64,000 nucleotides of DNA from Diploptera punctata (taxonomy: Eukaryota; Arthropoda; Insecta; Blattodea; Blaberidae): positions 620,001 through 684,000 of the forward strand of contig JASPKZ010005710.1 in assembly GCA_030220185.1 (NCBI GenBank), in the 5' to 3' direction. Shown in pieces: positions 28,362 through 39,221 of the stretch; within the stretch, counting starts at the first letter, position 1; every line of letters begins with the position of its first letter. The notes beneath the pieces were generated by a model that ran no database searches, had not been told where the DNA came from, and saw nothing but the letters and a program-made list of their open reading frames with translations. The position numbers and the translations under genes were made by a program.

Positions 28362-28582
28362 CCCTTAAATTCGCCAAACATGAATTTCTTCTGTTAGATA
28401 TTTGAATGTGGCGGACCGCAGTGAAAACGGAATCTTGTATAATTGTTAGTATTAGGCATATTGTATAATTTGGCACACATTTAAGTGGTTTATTTTATGT
28501 TCGTTTTCTTCTGATTTATTTAAAATATTCAATTAATTAAAGCAACTGATGTATCCAAATGGATACATTACGAATTTAAGGG
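28362..28582. mobile_element. 221-bp MITE with TTAA target duplication
   Basis: Ends are CCCTTAAATTCG and CGAATTTAAGGG, perfect 12-bp inverted repeats, flanked by TTAA on both sides (28358-28361, 28583-28586). This is the piggyBac-type signature. Near the right end AATGTATCC/GGATACATT makes a small inner hairpin, also found in the left end of 18220-19045. Confidence 0.75.
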
Positions 28583-28870
28583 TTAACCAGAGCCTCATTT
28601 GCAGTTTTCGGGATTCCTATTAGGCCTTCTCGGCTACCGCAGCGGTCACGGGGAAACTAGTCACCACCGTACATCATCCCAATAGGCTATTCCGTACTTC
28701 CCGTTGCCCACCCCTCGGAACGTGAATCAGAGAGATTTTGAGGGGCTTTATTTAGCTAAATAATAAAATTAAACGCTCAGATAACATTTCCCAACTCTTG
28801 GAGGATTTCAAAATAATCCCGGTTAAATTTTGGTACTTTTGGACGAATGTAAGAACGTCCTTTTTTCTCT

Positions 28871-28893
28871 CTTTTTTTTTTTTTTTTTTTTTC
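28871..28893. repeat. poly(T) tract
   Basis: A run of 22 or so T, preceded by CTCTC. Possibly the tail of a reversed retrocopy, but no body was recognised. Confidence 0.8.
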
Positions 28894-29744
28894 CTACTCG
28901 GAAGGAAATTTTATTCAATATGACAGCACACCTCTCGTTCGATTCAACAATAGGACTAAAAAAAGTTGATTTCGTTAACATCCAAATAAGTCTGATGGAA
29001 GTTATTGACATATGTTATGTGAATGGCACACGCAACGTGTTGTAAGGTTGGCAATCGATGTGTTGTAAAAATTATTTACTTTTGGATTGTTTGATTTGAT
29101 GTACGCAAGCCGCCTTAAAGGCATGTTTACACGGTACACGAAGCATAACAGTTGATTGAGTAATTTGAATGCTAAGAGAACAGCGAGAGATGATACAGCT
29201 TTGAAAATTGCGAAATTAATAGTTTACAGCTCTTTGTTAACACACACAATATTTAAGTACCCATTTGGACACGTGCTTAAATGAAATGACGTCACCTAAT
29301 CGGAAAACTTGGATAACTTAATTTTTTTCCCTTCGATTTTGGGGTTAGATATCTTCTTACTTTTTAAAATACAGTAAAAACTCCTTATTCACGGTTCCGT
29401 TACTCGCGTTTCATTATTCGCAGGGTTAAAAAATTGCGTCACAGTTCCTGTATTCCCGGCTAAACATTCCTTTATTCGCGAATCCAGGCATGTGCCAAGC
29501 GGCTTTATGAAGAGTGATTCAAACGAAATGGACAAATAGATATCAAATTAAAATAAACCTTATTGTCACTAAGTCTAAAGTTCGTTGTTAACTGCAGTCG
29601 CCGCCGTATTTCACTTGCCGCTATGCCCGTTAATAAATGCCGCCCTCGTCACGATCGGTGTTTTATTGTTTCAACTTGGCAATCATTTTAATTGAATAAC
29701 ACGTATCTCTTCGTCTTTGTTCCTAGTTTATAATATCGAGTAAA

Positions 29745-29930
29745 ATGAAAGAAAAATTAGTTCTGAAGCGAAAAAAAAAAGTAGTGTTGCCGCTTGAAGT
29801 AAAAATAGAAATGCTTGACCGTTTACGCGTTGGTGAGTCGTTCCCATCCATATCAGAGTGTTTCAGTGTTAATGAATCGACTGTACGATTCATCAAGAAA
29901 TCCGAAGACAAAGTAAGATATTCTATTAAT
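29745..29930 (+). pseudogene. Tigger/CENP-B-type DNA-binding domain, truncated
   Basis: Reads MKEKLVLKRKKKVVLPLEVK, then IEMLDRLRVGESFPSISECF and NESTVRFIKKSEDKVR. This is the pipsqueak/CENP-B N-terminal helix-turn-helix of pogo-superfamily transposases (LxxKxxxLxxxxxG...S.xxIxxxFxVNxSTVRxIxK). It binds the transposon ends. SINE-D is inserted at 29931; beyond it the frame soon stops, and the DDE domain is not visible. Confidence 0.75.
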
Positions 29931-30261
29931 CCGATTCCGATTGAGAGTCTTTCCACTTTTCAGCAGTTGCCCTTTTACCAGCCGGCTGCTGGCCCTTCAC
30001 ATCCACATGTGTCAATCACAGAGGTAGATGATCAACAGCCAGTGTAGGGGTGACATGTGGTTAGCATGTCGAGTCCCCCAGCCGTTATAGCTGGTTCCTC
30101 AACCTGGACCCAATTGCCTCACGATGCTGGGTGGGTACCGGTCCCATACTGGCCGAAATACCATGAGAAAATTTCTTCCCCCATGGAGACTCGAACCAGC
30201 GCAAGTCCCGTAGCTCTGCGCCAAGGTTTCCTACCTTAACCGCTCGGCTACGGCGCGGGAC
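29931..30261 (-). mobile_element. full-length SINE-D with 12-bp TSD
   Basis: Complete SINE-D on the minus strand, tRNA-like head at the right (GCCGAGCGGTTAAGG, then GGTTCGAGTCTCC). TATTCTATTAAT flanks it at 29919-29930 and 30262-30273. Confidence 0.9.
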
Positions 30262-30335
30262 TATTCTATTAATACGAGTATAAATTGTTCAAAATATCTC
30301 ATTAAATTTATTTTATTTTGACTATTTAAGTCATA

Positions 30336-30442
30336 GGGTCTGTTTCACCAACAGAGGTAACTGTATTACGCCAGTTTAAGCTATGTATTATACATGGGGA
30401 AAACTGGCGTAATACAGTTACTTCTGTTAGTGAAACTGACCC
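30336..30442. mobile_element. 107-bp hairpin MITE
   Basis: Arms GGGTCTGTTTCACCAACAGA with GTAACTGTATTACGCCAG and their near-perfect complements enclose a loop of about 20 bases. The ends have the GGGTC.../...GACCC form. Non-coding foldback inside the Tigger-type element. Confidence 0.8.
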
Positions 30443-30793
30443 ATAGACCGATAATCGTGCCCCTTGCTGTTCGTAATGAGAGATATCTCAGCAAATTAAC
30501 TTCTTTGACAAGGATATAAATTCAACAATGTACGATCGATATGGTACAGCAAACAATTCCAAAAGAAAACAACTTCAAAAATTACCAGAAAAAAAAAGGT
30601 TAGTTCTGTTGCTCTAAATATGTATTAAATGTGGTATAATGAATCTGCATTATTGTTAATAGTTATTTCTCATACAATCATCTGTTATTGATTTTATCAA
30701 GCCCAAAGAGGTTTAACAGTAAAGATATGCTATTTATAACTATAATAATAATAAATTGGTAAGAGGCACTCGAAAGAGCATTAAGTTATAAGT

Positions 30794-33585
30794 TTATGAT
30801 TTGTCTTTTATGAGTTCGTTCAGTGATCCTGTCCATATTCTGCATTGTTTGTAATGGTATCGCTCACACTTTTGGTCGCATATCTTGCATTCACACGAAT
30901 CACTCGGTTGGTGGAATTTTGTATTTTTGCACATTTTGTGATGATATCCGTGTGTTGCTAAACCTATGATTCTGTGCCTTTGTGGTTGGTTACTTCCAGT
31001 CCACTCTCTGTTTACCATGGCATCTGAGGCGTAGAAATCTTCGTCGATCTCTTTTTCTCTCTGTTTCTTTTTTTCGATGACTTTCTTATATGGCTCCGTT
31101 GCTGGCAGTAGTATCCTTTGCCTCAGGTCCTCTAGGAAGAAGGCTTCTCTGGCTAGCATATAGGCCATTCTATTTGGTGTGTATTTGCTTGCACCTAATG
31201 CCTTTTTGATGAATCTTGGTTTTACTTTTTCTAACCTTTCCATATCGCTGGCCGATAGTTTCTCCCATATCAGTTCTATCCCGTAGGTGACGATCGGGGT
31301 GATCACTGATGCGAATAATTTCATGGCTGTGACTAATTTTAACGATGTGATGTCTTTGATACTGCACATAGCTCTTATAGCTGCTGCTGCTCTCTCCTGC
31401 ACATGTGCGCTGAAAGACTTTGTTGTTGGCTGCAGTGTTATGCCTAAATATCTGAATTTGTTGACCATTCTTATCGGTTCTTCTCCTAGTTTTAGATTAT
31501 CACTTGCCGCTGTTCTTCCTCCTTTCTTGAAAACCATTTGTACGGTCTTGTTGCTGTTTATCTTGAACTCATTTTCCATAGCCCATCGTTGTATCCCATC
31601 TATGCCTTTTTGCAATTCTTCTTTGTTTTCTGCCCCAATGGCCATGTCGTCCGCATACATTACCAGCGTGGTCCCGTTTGTTGCTTTCCCAATGTCAGCC
31701 GTCATTATGTTAAATAGTAGCGGGCTGATGGGATCTCCTTGTAGTATCCCATTAGTTTGCATAACCTCGTCTGATGCCGCAACCTCATCTGTTATTTGTA
31801 ACCAGTTTCGCCTCATTATGTCGTGTACTATTCCAACAATGGGGTGCTCGTTTCAATCATGTCCCTCATCTTCGTGAGTAGTTTTGTTCTATTTATGTAA
31901 TCGAACGCTTTTTCATAATCTATGAAGACCACGTAGTATTTCCCTTTCGGTCTGTTGAGGGCTGCTTCTATCTCATATAATAATGCGGATGCTGCTTGCA
32001 GAGTGGATTTTCCTTTCCTAAATCCGAATTGGTTATCTGGGATGTTTAATTTTGTGATGTCCATCAATCTGTTTGTAAGTATCTTCATAAAGATTTTGAA
32101 CAGGGTGTTCTCCAGTACAACGCCTCTGTATGAGTTCATGTCTCCCGTGTTTCCTTTACCTTTATACAGCATTTTCAGGGTAGCCCTTCTCCATTGTTCT
32201 GGTATGGTTCTCGTCTCTATGCATTTGTTAAACAGTTCTTTCCATATTGATATTAGCACGTCGGCTGATGCCTTTAGGTGTTCGTATGCTACTTGATCCG
32301 GTCCTGTGGCTTTTTTTGTTTTTGCTTCTTTCACGCATTTGTTTATTTCATCCTCTGTGATTTCCATTTCCAGATTCAGGGTTCTTGGGTTCCTGGTAGT
32401 ATGGCTTCGTAAGCTTCTGTTCTGTTTCCTTCATTCAGTATTTTTGTGAAGTGGTTTTCCCAATCATCTATCGGTATTTCTTTCATCACTCCTCTGGGTT
32501 TCCTCCTTAAGACCAGGAAAGGGTCCTTTTCTGCTTCTTCGGCTAGCTGTTGGGCTTTCATTTCTATGTAATGGGTTTTCTTGTATTTTATTATGTTTTT
32601 GTACTGTTTTTCTTTTCTGGGCGTATCGTTCCAGGTCTACTTGGTTTTTGGATTCCTTTGCTTTGTTTAGTGCTTTAGTGTTTCCTTCCGTTCTGTGTAG
32701 CACATCCTGTCGAACCACGGTTGTGCTCTTCTTTTTGATGTTGGTTGACAGGCGTTCTTTATAAGGTTGTTGGTGATGTCTAGTGCTTTGTCCAATTGGC
32801 CGTCCTTTATTCTCGTTTTAGCTTTATCTATGTTCTCCGTGTTTTTTCGTATTTGTTCTATATCTAGTTTTCTTGATATCCTGTTTTTAGGGGTTTCCTT
32901 GTTTGGTCTATTTCTGGCCTTTGTCTTTTCCAGTTTTGTTGCTATCGGTACGTGTTTCCTGATGGGTGCTAAGTTTGATGACCATAGCCCCTTTTGTTCT
33001 ATTAATCTTAGATCTTTTCCCTTATATAGCAGTAAATCGATCGCGCTTGTTCCATTGTACGCTATATATGTTGGCAGTTCCATCTTATTGGTTAGGGTGT
33101 AACCCTCTTCTCTCAGTGTCTCTAGAACTACTTCAGTCTTTGTGTTCTTCTTGTCTATCCTGCAGTTGATGTCTCCAACTATTATGACGGATTCGTCTTC
33201 TTCCGTGTCTGCTATTGCTGTTATTAAAGTTTTCTATCACTTCCTCCGTGGTTGCTTGTGGTCGTATGTATACTGCTACGATTGTGATGTTGTCTGTTCT
33301 CACTGTGAGTATGTCTTCGTCTTTGTGTATTAGTTTGAAGTTCCCCTGTGATGGCCTCAGATAGCATGATACGCCACCTGTCGGCCTGCCATCCGTTTTC
33401 CTTCCGTACGAGTGTAGTCCGTAAAACCCCTCTGTGTTGATCTGTTCCGTTGCGAATGTTTCTGTGAATACCATTATGTCATATTCTAGTAGTTCCTCTA
33501 CAGGTATATATTTCAGTGCATTTTTGAGACCTTCCGCATTCCAATTAAGAACGTTAACAGGCGATTGAGACTCCTTTGTTTTTAA
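30794..33585 (-). pseudogene. LINE-H ORF2: endonuclease and reverse transcriptase, frameshifted
   Basis: From 33585: VNVLNWNAEGLKNAL, IMVFTETFATEQ and RPTGGVSCYLR mark the AP-like endonuclease. RT motifs follow: KKATGPDQVAYEHLKA, IPEQWRRATLKMLYKGKG, NQFGFRKGKSTLQAA, YYVVFIDYEKAFD, then LQGDPISPLLFN and TTLVMYADDMAIG (active site), then VNKFRYLGITL. It ends with HQPSDSCECKICDQKCERYH, a CCHC-like knuckle. Breaks occur near 33180 (endonuclease), around 32400-32700 and near 31845, where the frame moves from MIET to HPIVGIVHDIMRRNW. It cannot encode a working enzyme. Confidence 0.85.
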
Positions 33586-33589
33586 ATGT

Positions 33590-33868
33590 TCTCCGAAAAA
33601 GATAGCGTTTTATCAGTACCCCCTCCGGCCAGAAGTCTGAGCCATTTACTGTCTCCAGGTATTCAAATGGTATTCCTATCTTGAATGCTTTGTTCCTTCC
33701 CCTGCTCGCTATTTCTTCGCAGATCAGATTTCCTTGAATATCGTTGTTTAGTAGGTAGTTTTTTTACTTTATCTGGTGTTGTGTCTTCTTTCAGTCTTCC
33801 TAGGAAGAGCCAGGCATACCTCTGCGCTGCTTGGATGTCTTCGTTCTTGGTAGTAACTATACATACGG
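33590..33868 (-). pseudogene. LINE-H ORF1 C-terminal remnant
   Basis: Across two frames: VTTKNEDIQAAQRYAWLFLG, RLKEDTTPDKVK, IQGNLICEEI, and FKIGIPFEYLETVNGSDFWP followed by EGVLIKRYLFRR. The LGRL...DxVxxYL and FWPEGVxxRxY blocks resemble the RRM-like C-terminal domain of LINE ORF1 proteins. The N-terminus is lost at the truncation point. Confidence 0.6.
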
Positions 33869-33917
33869 CTTAGAAATCGCCCGGAAGTAAGATCGGAATA
33901 CATAACCTTACATTTGG

Positions 33918-34033
33918 TAATGTGGAAAGCAACGGAAAGCTACCACACCTACAATTCCCTACTAAAGCTGCAAGCATTAGCATGCCAATGCTGTGAAGGA
34001 CCTGCCTTCGGACAGAATTACTATAGATGTACA
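33918..34033 (+). mobile_element. SINE-B 3' half
   Basis: Contains GTGGAAAGCAACGGAAAGC, CTACCACACCTACAATTCCC and GAAGGACCTGCCTTCGGAC, the SINE-B 3' module, without its tRNA-like head. Confidence 0.8.
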
Positions 34034-35049
34034 TTTGGTAAATATTAAACATTATATAGTTACTTTTAGCTTGTGATGTTTTATTATTCGCTAAATAGTC
34101 ACTCCAAATTCAACGCGAGGTTCAGTTTTTCATTAGACAACAACACAACCTCTTGTTAGATTACTGTTGATAATTTTTATTTTATTTTGAAGCCTTGGAA
34201 CGTATCCCATATATACCCATACAGATTGTCATTCCTTATTCACGGTTTCTGTATTCGCGGCATATTTACGGAACATTTCCCCCGCGAATAAAGAGCTTTC
34301 ACTGTACACTATTATAAATTTAATACGAAAACTTCCCAATTTTAAATTCATCATCATCATATTTGGCGTAACAACCCAGGTCGAGTTACAGCCTCGCTTT
34401 GAGTTAGTAATAGTATGATCCGAAAGGCCTAAAACGAACTTTTTACCCGAAGTTTTAGTTAAGGACGGTAGAGATCTTCTATACAATTTTATAATTTTAA
34501 TAACTTCAACGGTGGTTCAAAACTACTTTTAAAAGTATTGATTTAGCCCTTAATAAACAGGGCTAGCGAATCCTACATCGAACCTTTCAATCTTACAGCC
34601 CTGGCTGTAGAAACGATATAAACAAAACTTGCATGGGCGAGGGACGGAAGCAAAAGGAACACAACGTCAAGACGGGACCAGGTACAGTGCCTTCAGTATA
34701 AGTCGAAACCCTAAGCGCCTAGCAACCAGCATGCAGGCCAAGCGGTCAAAACACCCCCGTTTCCCGGTCAGTGAATTGGCGGGTGGGCGGGCGACAAAGC
34801 AGATTCCATTCTCATCCTTTCTACCCCTACTTAATATTACATGTGTAACTGTAAGGTATAGAGGTGTTTTCCTAAGTTTTTCTTAACAAACTTGTGAATT
34901 TGTGTTCAGTTGTGACTGTGGTGATTTCAGTTTAACATGGTGTATATCACTAACAGAGAGTGTTTTTACTTTTGACAAATGCAAAGAAGTAATCTTACAA
35001 AAGTTGTACATTTTGCTGTCAATTCTCTAATGCAACTGCCCCAAATAAG

Positions 35050-35200
35050 CCACAATTTCATATACTCGAACATTAGAGGAACTTAAAGAAAATATTCGAA
35101 CTATGAACTACAACATTTCAAGGTAGGAATTGTATAGCGTGTTTCAAAATCTCATTCGCCAGTTTGAACGTTGTACTGAAGCTGAAGGATATAATTTTTA
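35050..35200 (+). pseudogene. Tc1/mariner-type transposase C-terminal remnant
   Basis: Reads YTRTLEELKENIRTMNYNIS, then a stop, then ELYSVFQNLIRQFERCTEAE and GYNF. This is the R-T-L-x-x-L-x-x-x-I ... N(L/M)xRRxxxCxxxxGxxF end shared by many insect mariner-like transposases. The catalytic domain is missing. Confidence 0.6.
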
Positions 35201-35311
35201 AAATCTTTTGTCATAAGGTAAGGAATAAACAGCACAAAAATCGATTTTATTCCATTGCAATCTATAATCATTTTCTCAGCTATTTTGATTTATTTGGTGA
35301 GATTACCATAC

Positions 35312-36010
35312 ATATTTGGTCACGCGTAGAAATATGTTATATAATGGAAATGGACAGTTAATGACAAATGAGGGAAGTTTTGAGGAAGTGGCTGAATTCA
35401 AATACCTAGGAACAATAATCACAAATAGGAATGAGATGCACACAGAAATTAAACACAGGCTCAATTCTGGAAATGCGTGCTATTATACATTATAGAGACT
35501 CTTGACGTCCCAACTCCTTTCAAAAAACGTTAAACTGAAAATATATAAAACTATTATTCTACCAGTTATATTATATGGACGCGAAACATGGACTCTTACT
35601 TTAAGGGAGGAAAGGAGATTACAAGTATTTGAGAATAAAGTACTTATGAACATTTTTGGACCAAAGAGAGATGAACAGACAGGTGAATGGAGAAGGCTAC
35701 ATAAAAATGAACTACATGGTCTTTATAGGAAGCCAGATATAATAAGAACAGTTAAGTCTCGTAGACTGCGATGGGCAGGACATGTGGCACGTATGGGAAA
35801 TGAAAGACTTGCATGGAAGCTTCTTGTAGGGAAGCCAGAGGGAAAACGCCCAGTTGGTAGACCAAGAATGAGGTGGGATAACAACATTAACTATGATTTG
35901 AGGGAAGTAGATTATACAGGGAATGATTGGAAAACATTGGTTCAGGATAGGGATGTATGCAGAGCTTATGTCCGCGCGGCCATGAACCTACGGGTTCGAT
36001 AGTGCTAGTG

Positions 36011-36043
<33 letters not shown>
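35312..36043 (+). mobile_element. LINE-A copy with 11-bp TSD
   Basis: GATTACCATAC flanks it at 35301-35311 and 36044-36054. It is 5'-truncated in the RT C-terminal domain and ends in a (TAAG)n tail (about 36010-36043). It is one of the better preserved LINE-A copies. Confidence 0.92.
35502..36002 (+). CDS. LINE-A RT C-terminal frame (166 codons)
   Basis: Open from MTSQLLSKNVKLKIYKTIIL through ILYGRETWTLTLREERRLQV, MNIFGPKRDEQTGEWRRLH, RRLRWAGHVARMGNERLAW and VGKPEGKRPVGRPRMRW to MNLRVR and the stop. An upstream TAG near 35490 separates it from further LINE-A sequence. It covers only the post-catalytic region of the polyprotein and would have no RT activity. Confidence 0.85.
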   Translation: MTSQLLSKNVKLKIYKTIILPVILYGRETWTLTLREERRLQVFENKVLMNIFGPKRDEQTGEWRRLHKNELHGLYRKPDIIRTVKSRRLRWAGHVARMGNERLAWKLLVGKPEGKRPVGRPRMRWDNNINYDLREVDYTGNDWKTLVQDRDVCRAYVRAAMNLRVR

Positions 36044-36044
<1 letters not shown>

Positions 36045-37176
36045 ATTACCATACGAGGTCCGTGCGACGAGCGGTTTCCAGGCGCTTAGGGTTGCATCTT
36101 AAAATGAAGACTCTCTAATTAGGTGATGCAAACAGTGTATAATACAGCATACAATTACAATCGTACAATACAGTAACTAAAACACTATGGAGTATTGTCG
36201 ATGCTAGCAAACACAGAGGAACAAACATAAACAAAACAATGCACACATTGTAAGCCCACTAATACCTGCAATACGTGTGTTAGAACTGAAATGCACGTAT
36301 TATACAACTGTACAGTAATTGCACGATACTCCGCAAGGACCTCACACTAATTCCCACCCCTCTCTATATTCCGCACAGTGCCTAATAAACCATACGTGCA
36401 AAAAACTCTTCTCAATAAAACATTCATTAAATCGCGTAAGAAATTATTTGTCATTCGCTCTCAGAAAAATGTTTGTAGAAACACTTGCAATGCCCCATTT
36501 TGATTATTGTGATACTCTTTTTACAGATTTAAATACTGTTGTCACTCAAAGACTTCAACGTGTTCATAATCTTGCGCACGTTTTATTTGTGGTATTCGCA
36601 AATTTGAGTATGTTACACAGTCCCTGGAACAATTATCGTGGCTTCGTCTAAGAGATCATAGGACTGTCCATTCCCTATCCCTTCTCTATAAAATACTCCA
36701 CACAATATTGCCTAATTATTTATCACGCCGCTTCCTAAGACTATCCGACACACATAACCTTCACACTCGATCCCATCAGCACGTTGCCCTTTATATCCCT
36801 CCTCATCACACTGTCATTATCTTTTACAGTCTCACTTACCAAAACATGGAATTCCCTTCTGCCTTATGCCAGACACTGTCAAACTATAATATCGTTCAAC
36901 AACAAACTAAAGAATTATTTAATAACAAACTAACTTATACACATTACCGATAGTATTTTTTAACAATTAATACATTAAATTATTTATGAAAATAATATTA
37001 AGATTAACAAATATTTTCATTTTTATAAATATTGTATAGTCGTAAAATTAATTTTCTATATCACATTATTTTTCTTTGTTTTTTATAGGCCTATACATTA
37101 GACAGGGACAATCTACTAACAATTTAATTTATCTTGCTTGAATACATTTTATTATTAGGTTTAGTCTTAATCTTAA

Positions 37177-37833
37177 TCTTAATTTACAAAAAATAGGTGC
37201 CAAATTTAATATGGAAATATCAATTAACAAAACTAAAATTATGGCATTTCATGGGAAGGACCCCACACAAAGTAAAATCTGTCTCCAGAATAACATTTTA
37301 GAGAGATCTAATCAATTTAAATATCTTGGATATTATCTCTCTATCTGGGATGAAAAGGATATCCCTGAAAAAGTTACTAGTTATAATAAAAGTTTAGGAA
37401 TTATTAATCAAGTTATGAAACCATCCCTTGTACAAAAAACACCAGATTACGTTTATATAACACTTTGGCTAGACCAGTGTTGACCTATGGTAGTGAAGCA
37501 TGGACACTAAAAAAACAACATGAAAGCAGAATAACGGCTTGTGAAATGAGATTCATGCGCAGAACAGCGGGTTACACCAGATGGGATCTGAAAAGGAACA
37601 CCGATATCTTAAAAGAATTGAAGACTACGCCAATTTTGGAATATATTAAACAGTACCAACTAAATTGGAAACACCATCTTGAAAGAATGAGTTCAAATCG
37701 GATCCCCAAAGCTGTTTATAATTATATACCAAGAGGATGAAGATCACTGGGCCGTCCTATGAAACGCTGGAGGGAAAATTTTCTATAGGATCGTAACAGG
37801 CCTTGGCCTAATACTTGGAAGGAAGAAGAAGAA
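37177..37833 (+). mobile_element. LINE-C copy with 13-bp TSD
   Basis: GTCTTAATCTTAA lies at 37164-37176 and 37834-37846. Translations: MEISINKTKIMAFHGKDPTQ, NQFKYLGYYLS, then (frameshift near 37465) ARPVLTYGSEAWTLKKQHES, EMRFMRRTAGYTRWDLKRN and LERMSSNRIPKAVYNYIPRG. The final RSLGRPMKRW block is in the next frame after a TGA at 37738. It is 5'-truncated just before the RT palm end. Confidence 0.88.
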
Positions 37834-37955
37834 GTCTTAATCTTAACTAACATTAACATGGTTGTATTATGGATCTTAATATATTAGACATTCTTATTGA
37901 CAAACCTTCATTTAGTAAGTATAGAATTAATTGTGATTGTTATATTCTGATGTAA

Positions 37956-38350
37956 GTCCACCGCTGTGGTCTCGGGGTAGCGTGCTGCCTTATCACCTAG
38001 CGGACCCGGGTTCGATCCCCGGTCGGGACAGTTTTTCTGGGTGAAGTTTTTATCGGGGTTTTTCCTCACCTGTAAGACAAATGTCAGGAAAACTTTAAGG
38101 CCCAAACGGTCCCCGAAATCATATGGCCATCGCAATCATTATCATTCATATTCATCTTACGTTAAGCTTAGGTTTAGGGACTCTCCTGGCGCACCATTAT
38201 CATCATCATCATCATCGCCCATCATATCATCGGGGCAACGTAACCCCGCCTTCCAGGCGCCCCAACCTCAGAAGTGGGTTACAAGTACGCCATACCAGGA
38301 GAGAAACCAGGAATGTCGAAAGAAAAACCTGGGGCATTTGAAAAAAAAAA
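37956..38350 (+). mobile_element. chimeric SINE: SINE-B head joined to SINE-A tail, 10-bp TSD
   Basis: TCTGATGTAA flanks it exactly (37946-37955, 38351-38360). The first part is the SINE-B tRNA-like head (box A GTGGTCTCGGGGTAGCG; box B GGGTTCGATCCC) and CCTCACCTGTAAGACAAATG body. At about 38155 it switches to the SINE-A 3' module (GGGACTCTCCTGGCGC, then TAACCCCGCCTTCCAGG) and ends in poly(A). A single TSD pair means it moved as one unit. Confidence 0.88.
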
Positions 38351-38440
38351 TCTGATGTAATGTATGTTTGTCCTGGTGAGTGGAAGAAAAGGCCAAATGG
38401 CCTTAACTCCACCAGGCTAAATAAAATAAAAACAAATAAC

Positions 38441-39221
38441 GTGCAGCGTTTTTTTTTTTTTTGGTATAGAATCAGCTAGCATTGTTAATAATTAGCTTCG
38501 AAGCTATATCATGTCCATGTTAGCGGATTCCAAAGGAATGGAGCTATTGAGGTTGTTCTGATGAAAATAAATGTATTTAAAATACGTATCTTCAACGATC
38601 CTACCAAGTAGAATACCGAAAAAGAAGGGAAAAAATCGGGGTGTGGCTGTATCGTGGACACGGCCGCTTGTTTGATGTGAATATGTGTAACAGGTCATAA
38701 TCATACTTGATGATCCGCTCGGACGCCTTCATTCTTTTACGTTTCCGACAACCTCTTCACTTTATCATGTGGTGTTTTATGGGTACCACTGAATTGCTCT
38801 TGAAAAGACCTTTCCAACCGTATACGATCTCTGTACTTTGATTTGGCTTTTTGAAGAATATAGGTCGACATTGCATTATTTATTTTAATTTTTACTTTAA
38901 CGCCATATATATTCACTATAATTATTTCACACTAATGTTTTATTTACGCAATGTATAGATCTTGACGAGAGCAGACTTTTGTAACTCAAGTGAAAGTCGT
39001 AACTTCTCTGAGTCAAAATTTATACTAGACGAAAATTATGTGACGCAGCGAAACGACCTCAAAATGGCGGTGCTTCCCCCACGCGATGCGTCACAGTCCA
39101 CACACAACGTAACGAATTTTTAATTAAATTTTGGATGTAGATGATAGATACGTAGCTGCCACATCAAACTGTATCCCCGGATTTTGTTACCATCACTTTT
39201 CTGAATTACCTCTCACTATGG
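38441..39221. other. unassigned stretch
   Basis: No gene or known repeat copy is seen. There is a poly(T) run near 38450. Short frames on both strands look like chance. Confidence 0.4.

Larger units (their letters stand above)
30745..33868 (-). mobile_element. 3.1-kb LINE-H copy, 5'-truncated in ORF1
   Basis: On the minus strand it carries the end of ORF1, an endonuclease, a reverse transcriptase and a terminal Cys-His knuckle, followed by a short 3' UTR and a (TTA)n-type tail. A possible TSD is TAACTATA (30737-30744 and about 33851-33858), which overlaps plausible coding sequence on the right. It is inserted in the Tigger-type element. A second 3' end of the same family is at 11801-12073. 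Confidence 0.85.
29372..34304 (+). mobile_element. pogo/Tigger-type DNA transposon with nested insertions
   Basis: Ends CAGTAAAAACTCCTTATTC (29372) and GAATAAAGAGCTTTCACTG (34304) are inverted repeats flanked by TA on both sides. Second, subterminal repeats of the TTCACGGTT / TTCGCGG kind lie inside each end. The plus-strand gene starts at 29745 with a helix-turn-helix. Later insertions are SINE-D, a hairpin MITE, a 3.1-kb LINE-H and a SINE-B fragment. With those removed, little transposase is left. Confidence 0.75.
34701..36099 (+). mobile_element. TA-flanked Tc1/mariner-type transposon, decayed
   Basis: Ends AGTCGAAACCCTAAGCGCC (34701) and GGCGCTTAGGGTTGCATCT (36099) are inverted repeats with TA on both sides (34699-34700, 36100-36101). 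A transposase C-terminus survives at 35050-35200. LINE-A is inserted at 35312-36043. Confidence 0.7.
36375..38440 (+). mobile_element. older LINE-B-like copy carrying two later insertions
   Basis: Segments 36375-37163, 37847-37945 and 38361-38440 make one element. Coding blocks (AMPHFDYCDTLFTDLNTVVT, QRLQRVHNL, LSLLYKILHTILPNYLSRRF) match the C-terminal region of LINE-B, with stops and shifts. Its end has the same folded 3' UTR as LINE-B. LINE-C and a chimeric SINE are inserted in the 3' UTR, each with readable TSDs. Confidence 0.8.

Noticed and set aside
34345..34480. Reversed LINE end starting with CATCATCATCAT
   Set aside because: Only the trinucleotide tail and a short unmatched sequence are visible; too little to assign.
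36010..36043. Independent (TAAG)n microsatellite
   Set aside because: It is the LINE-A tail inside the TSD, so it belongs to that insertion.
38123..38355. Plus-strand frames over the chimeric SINE
   Set aside because: They derive from SINE sequence and a CAT microsatellite.
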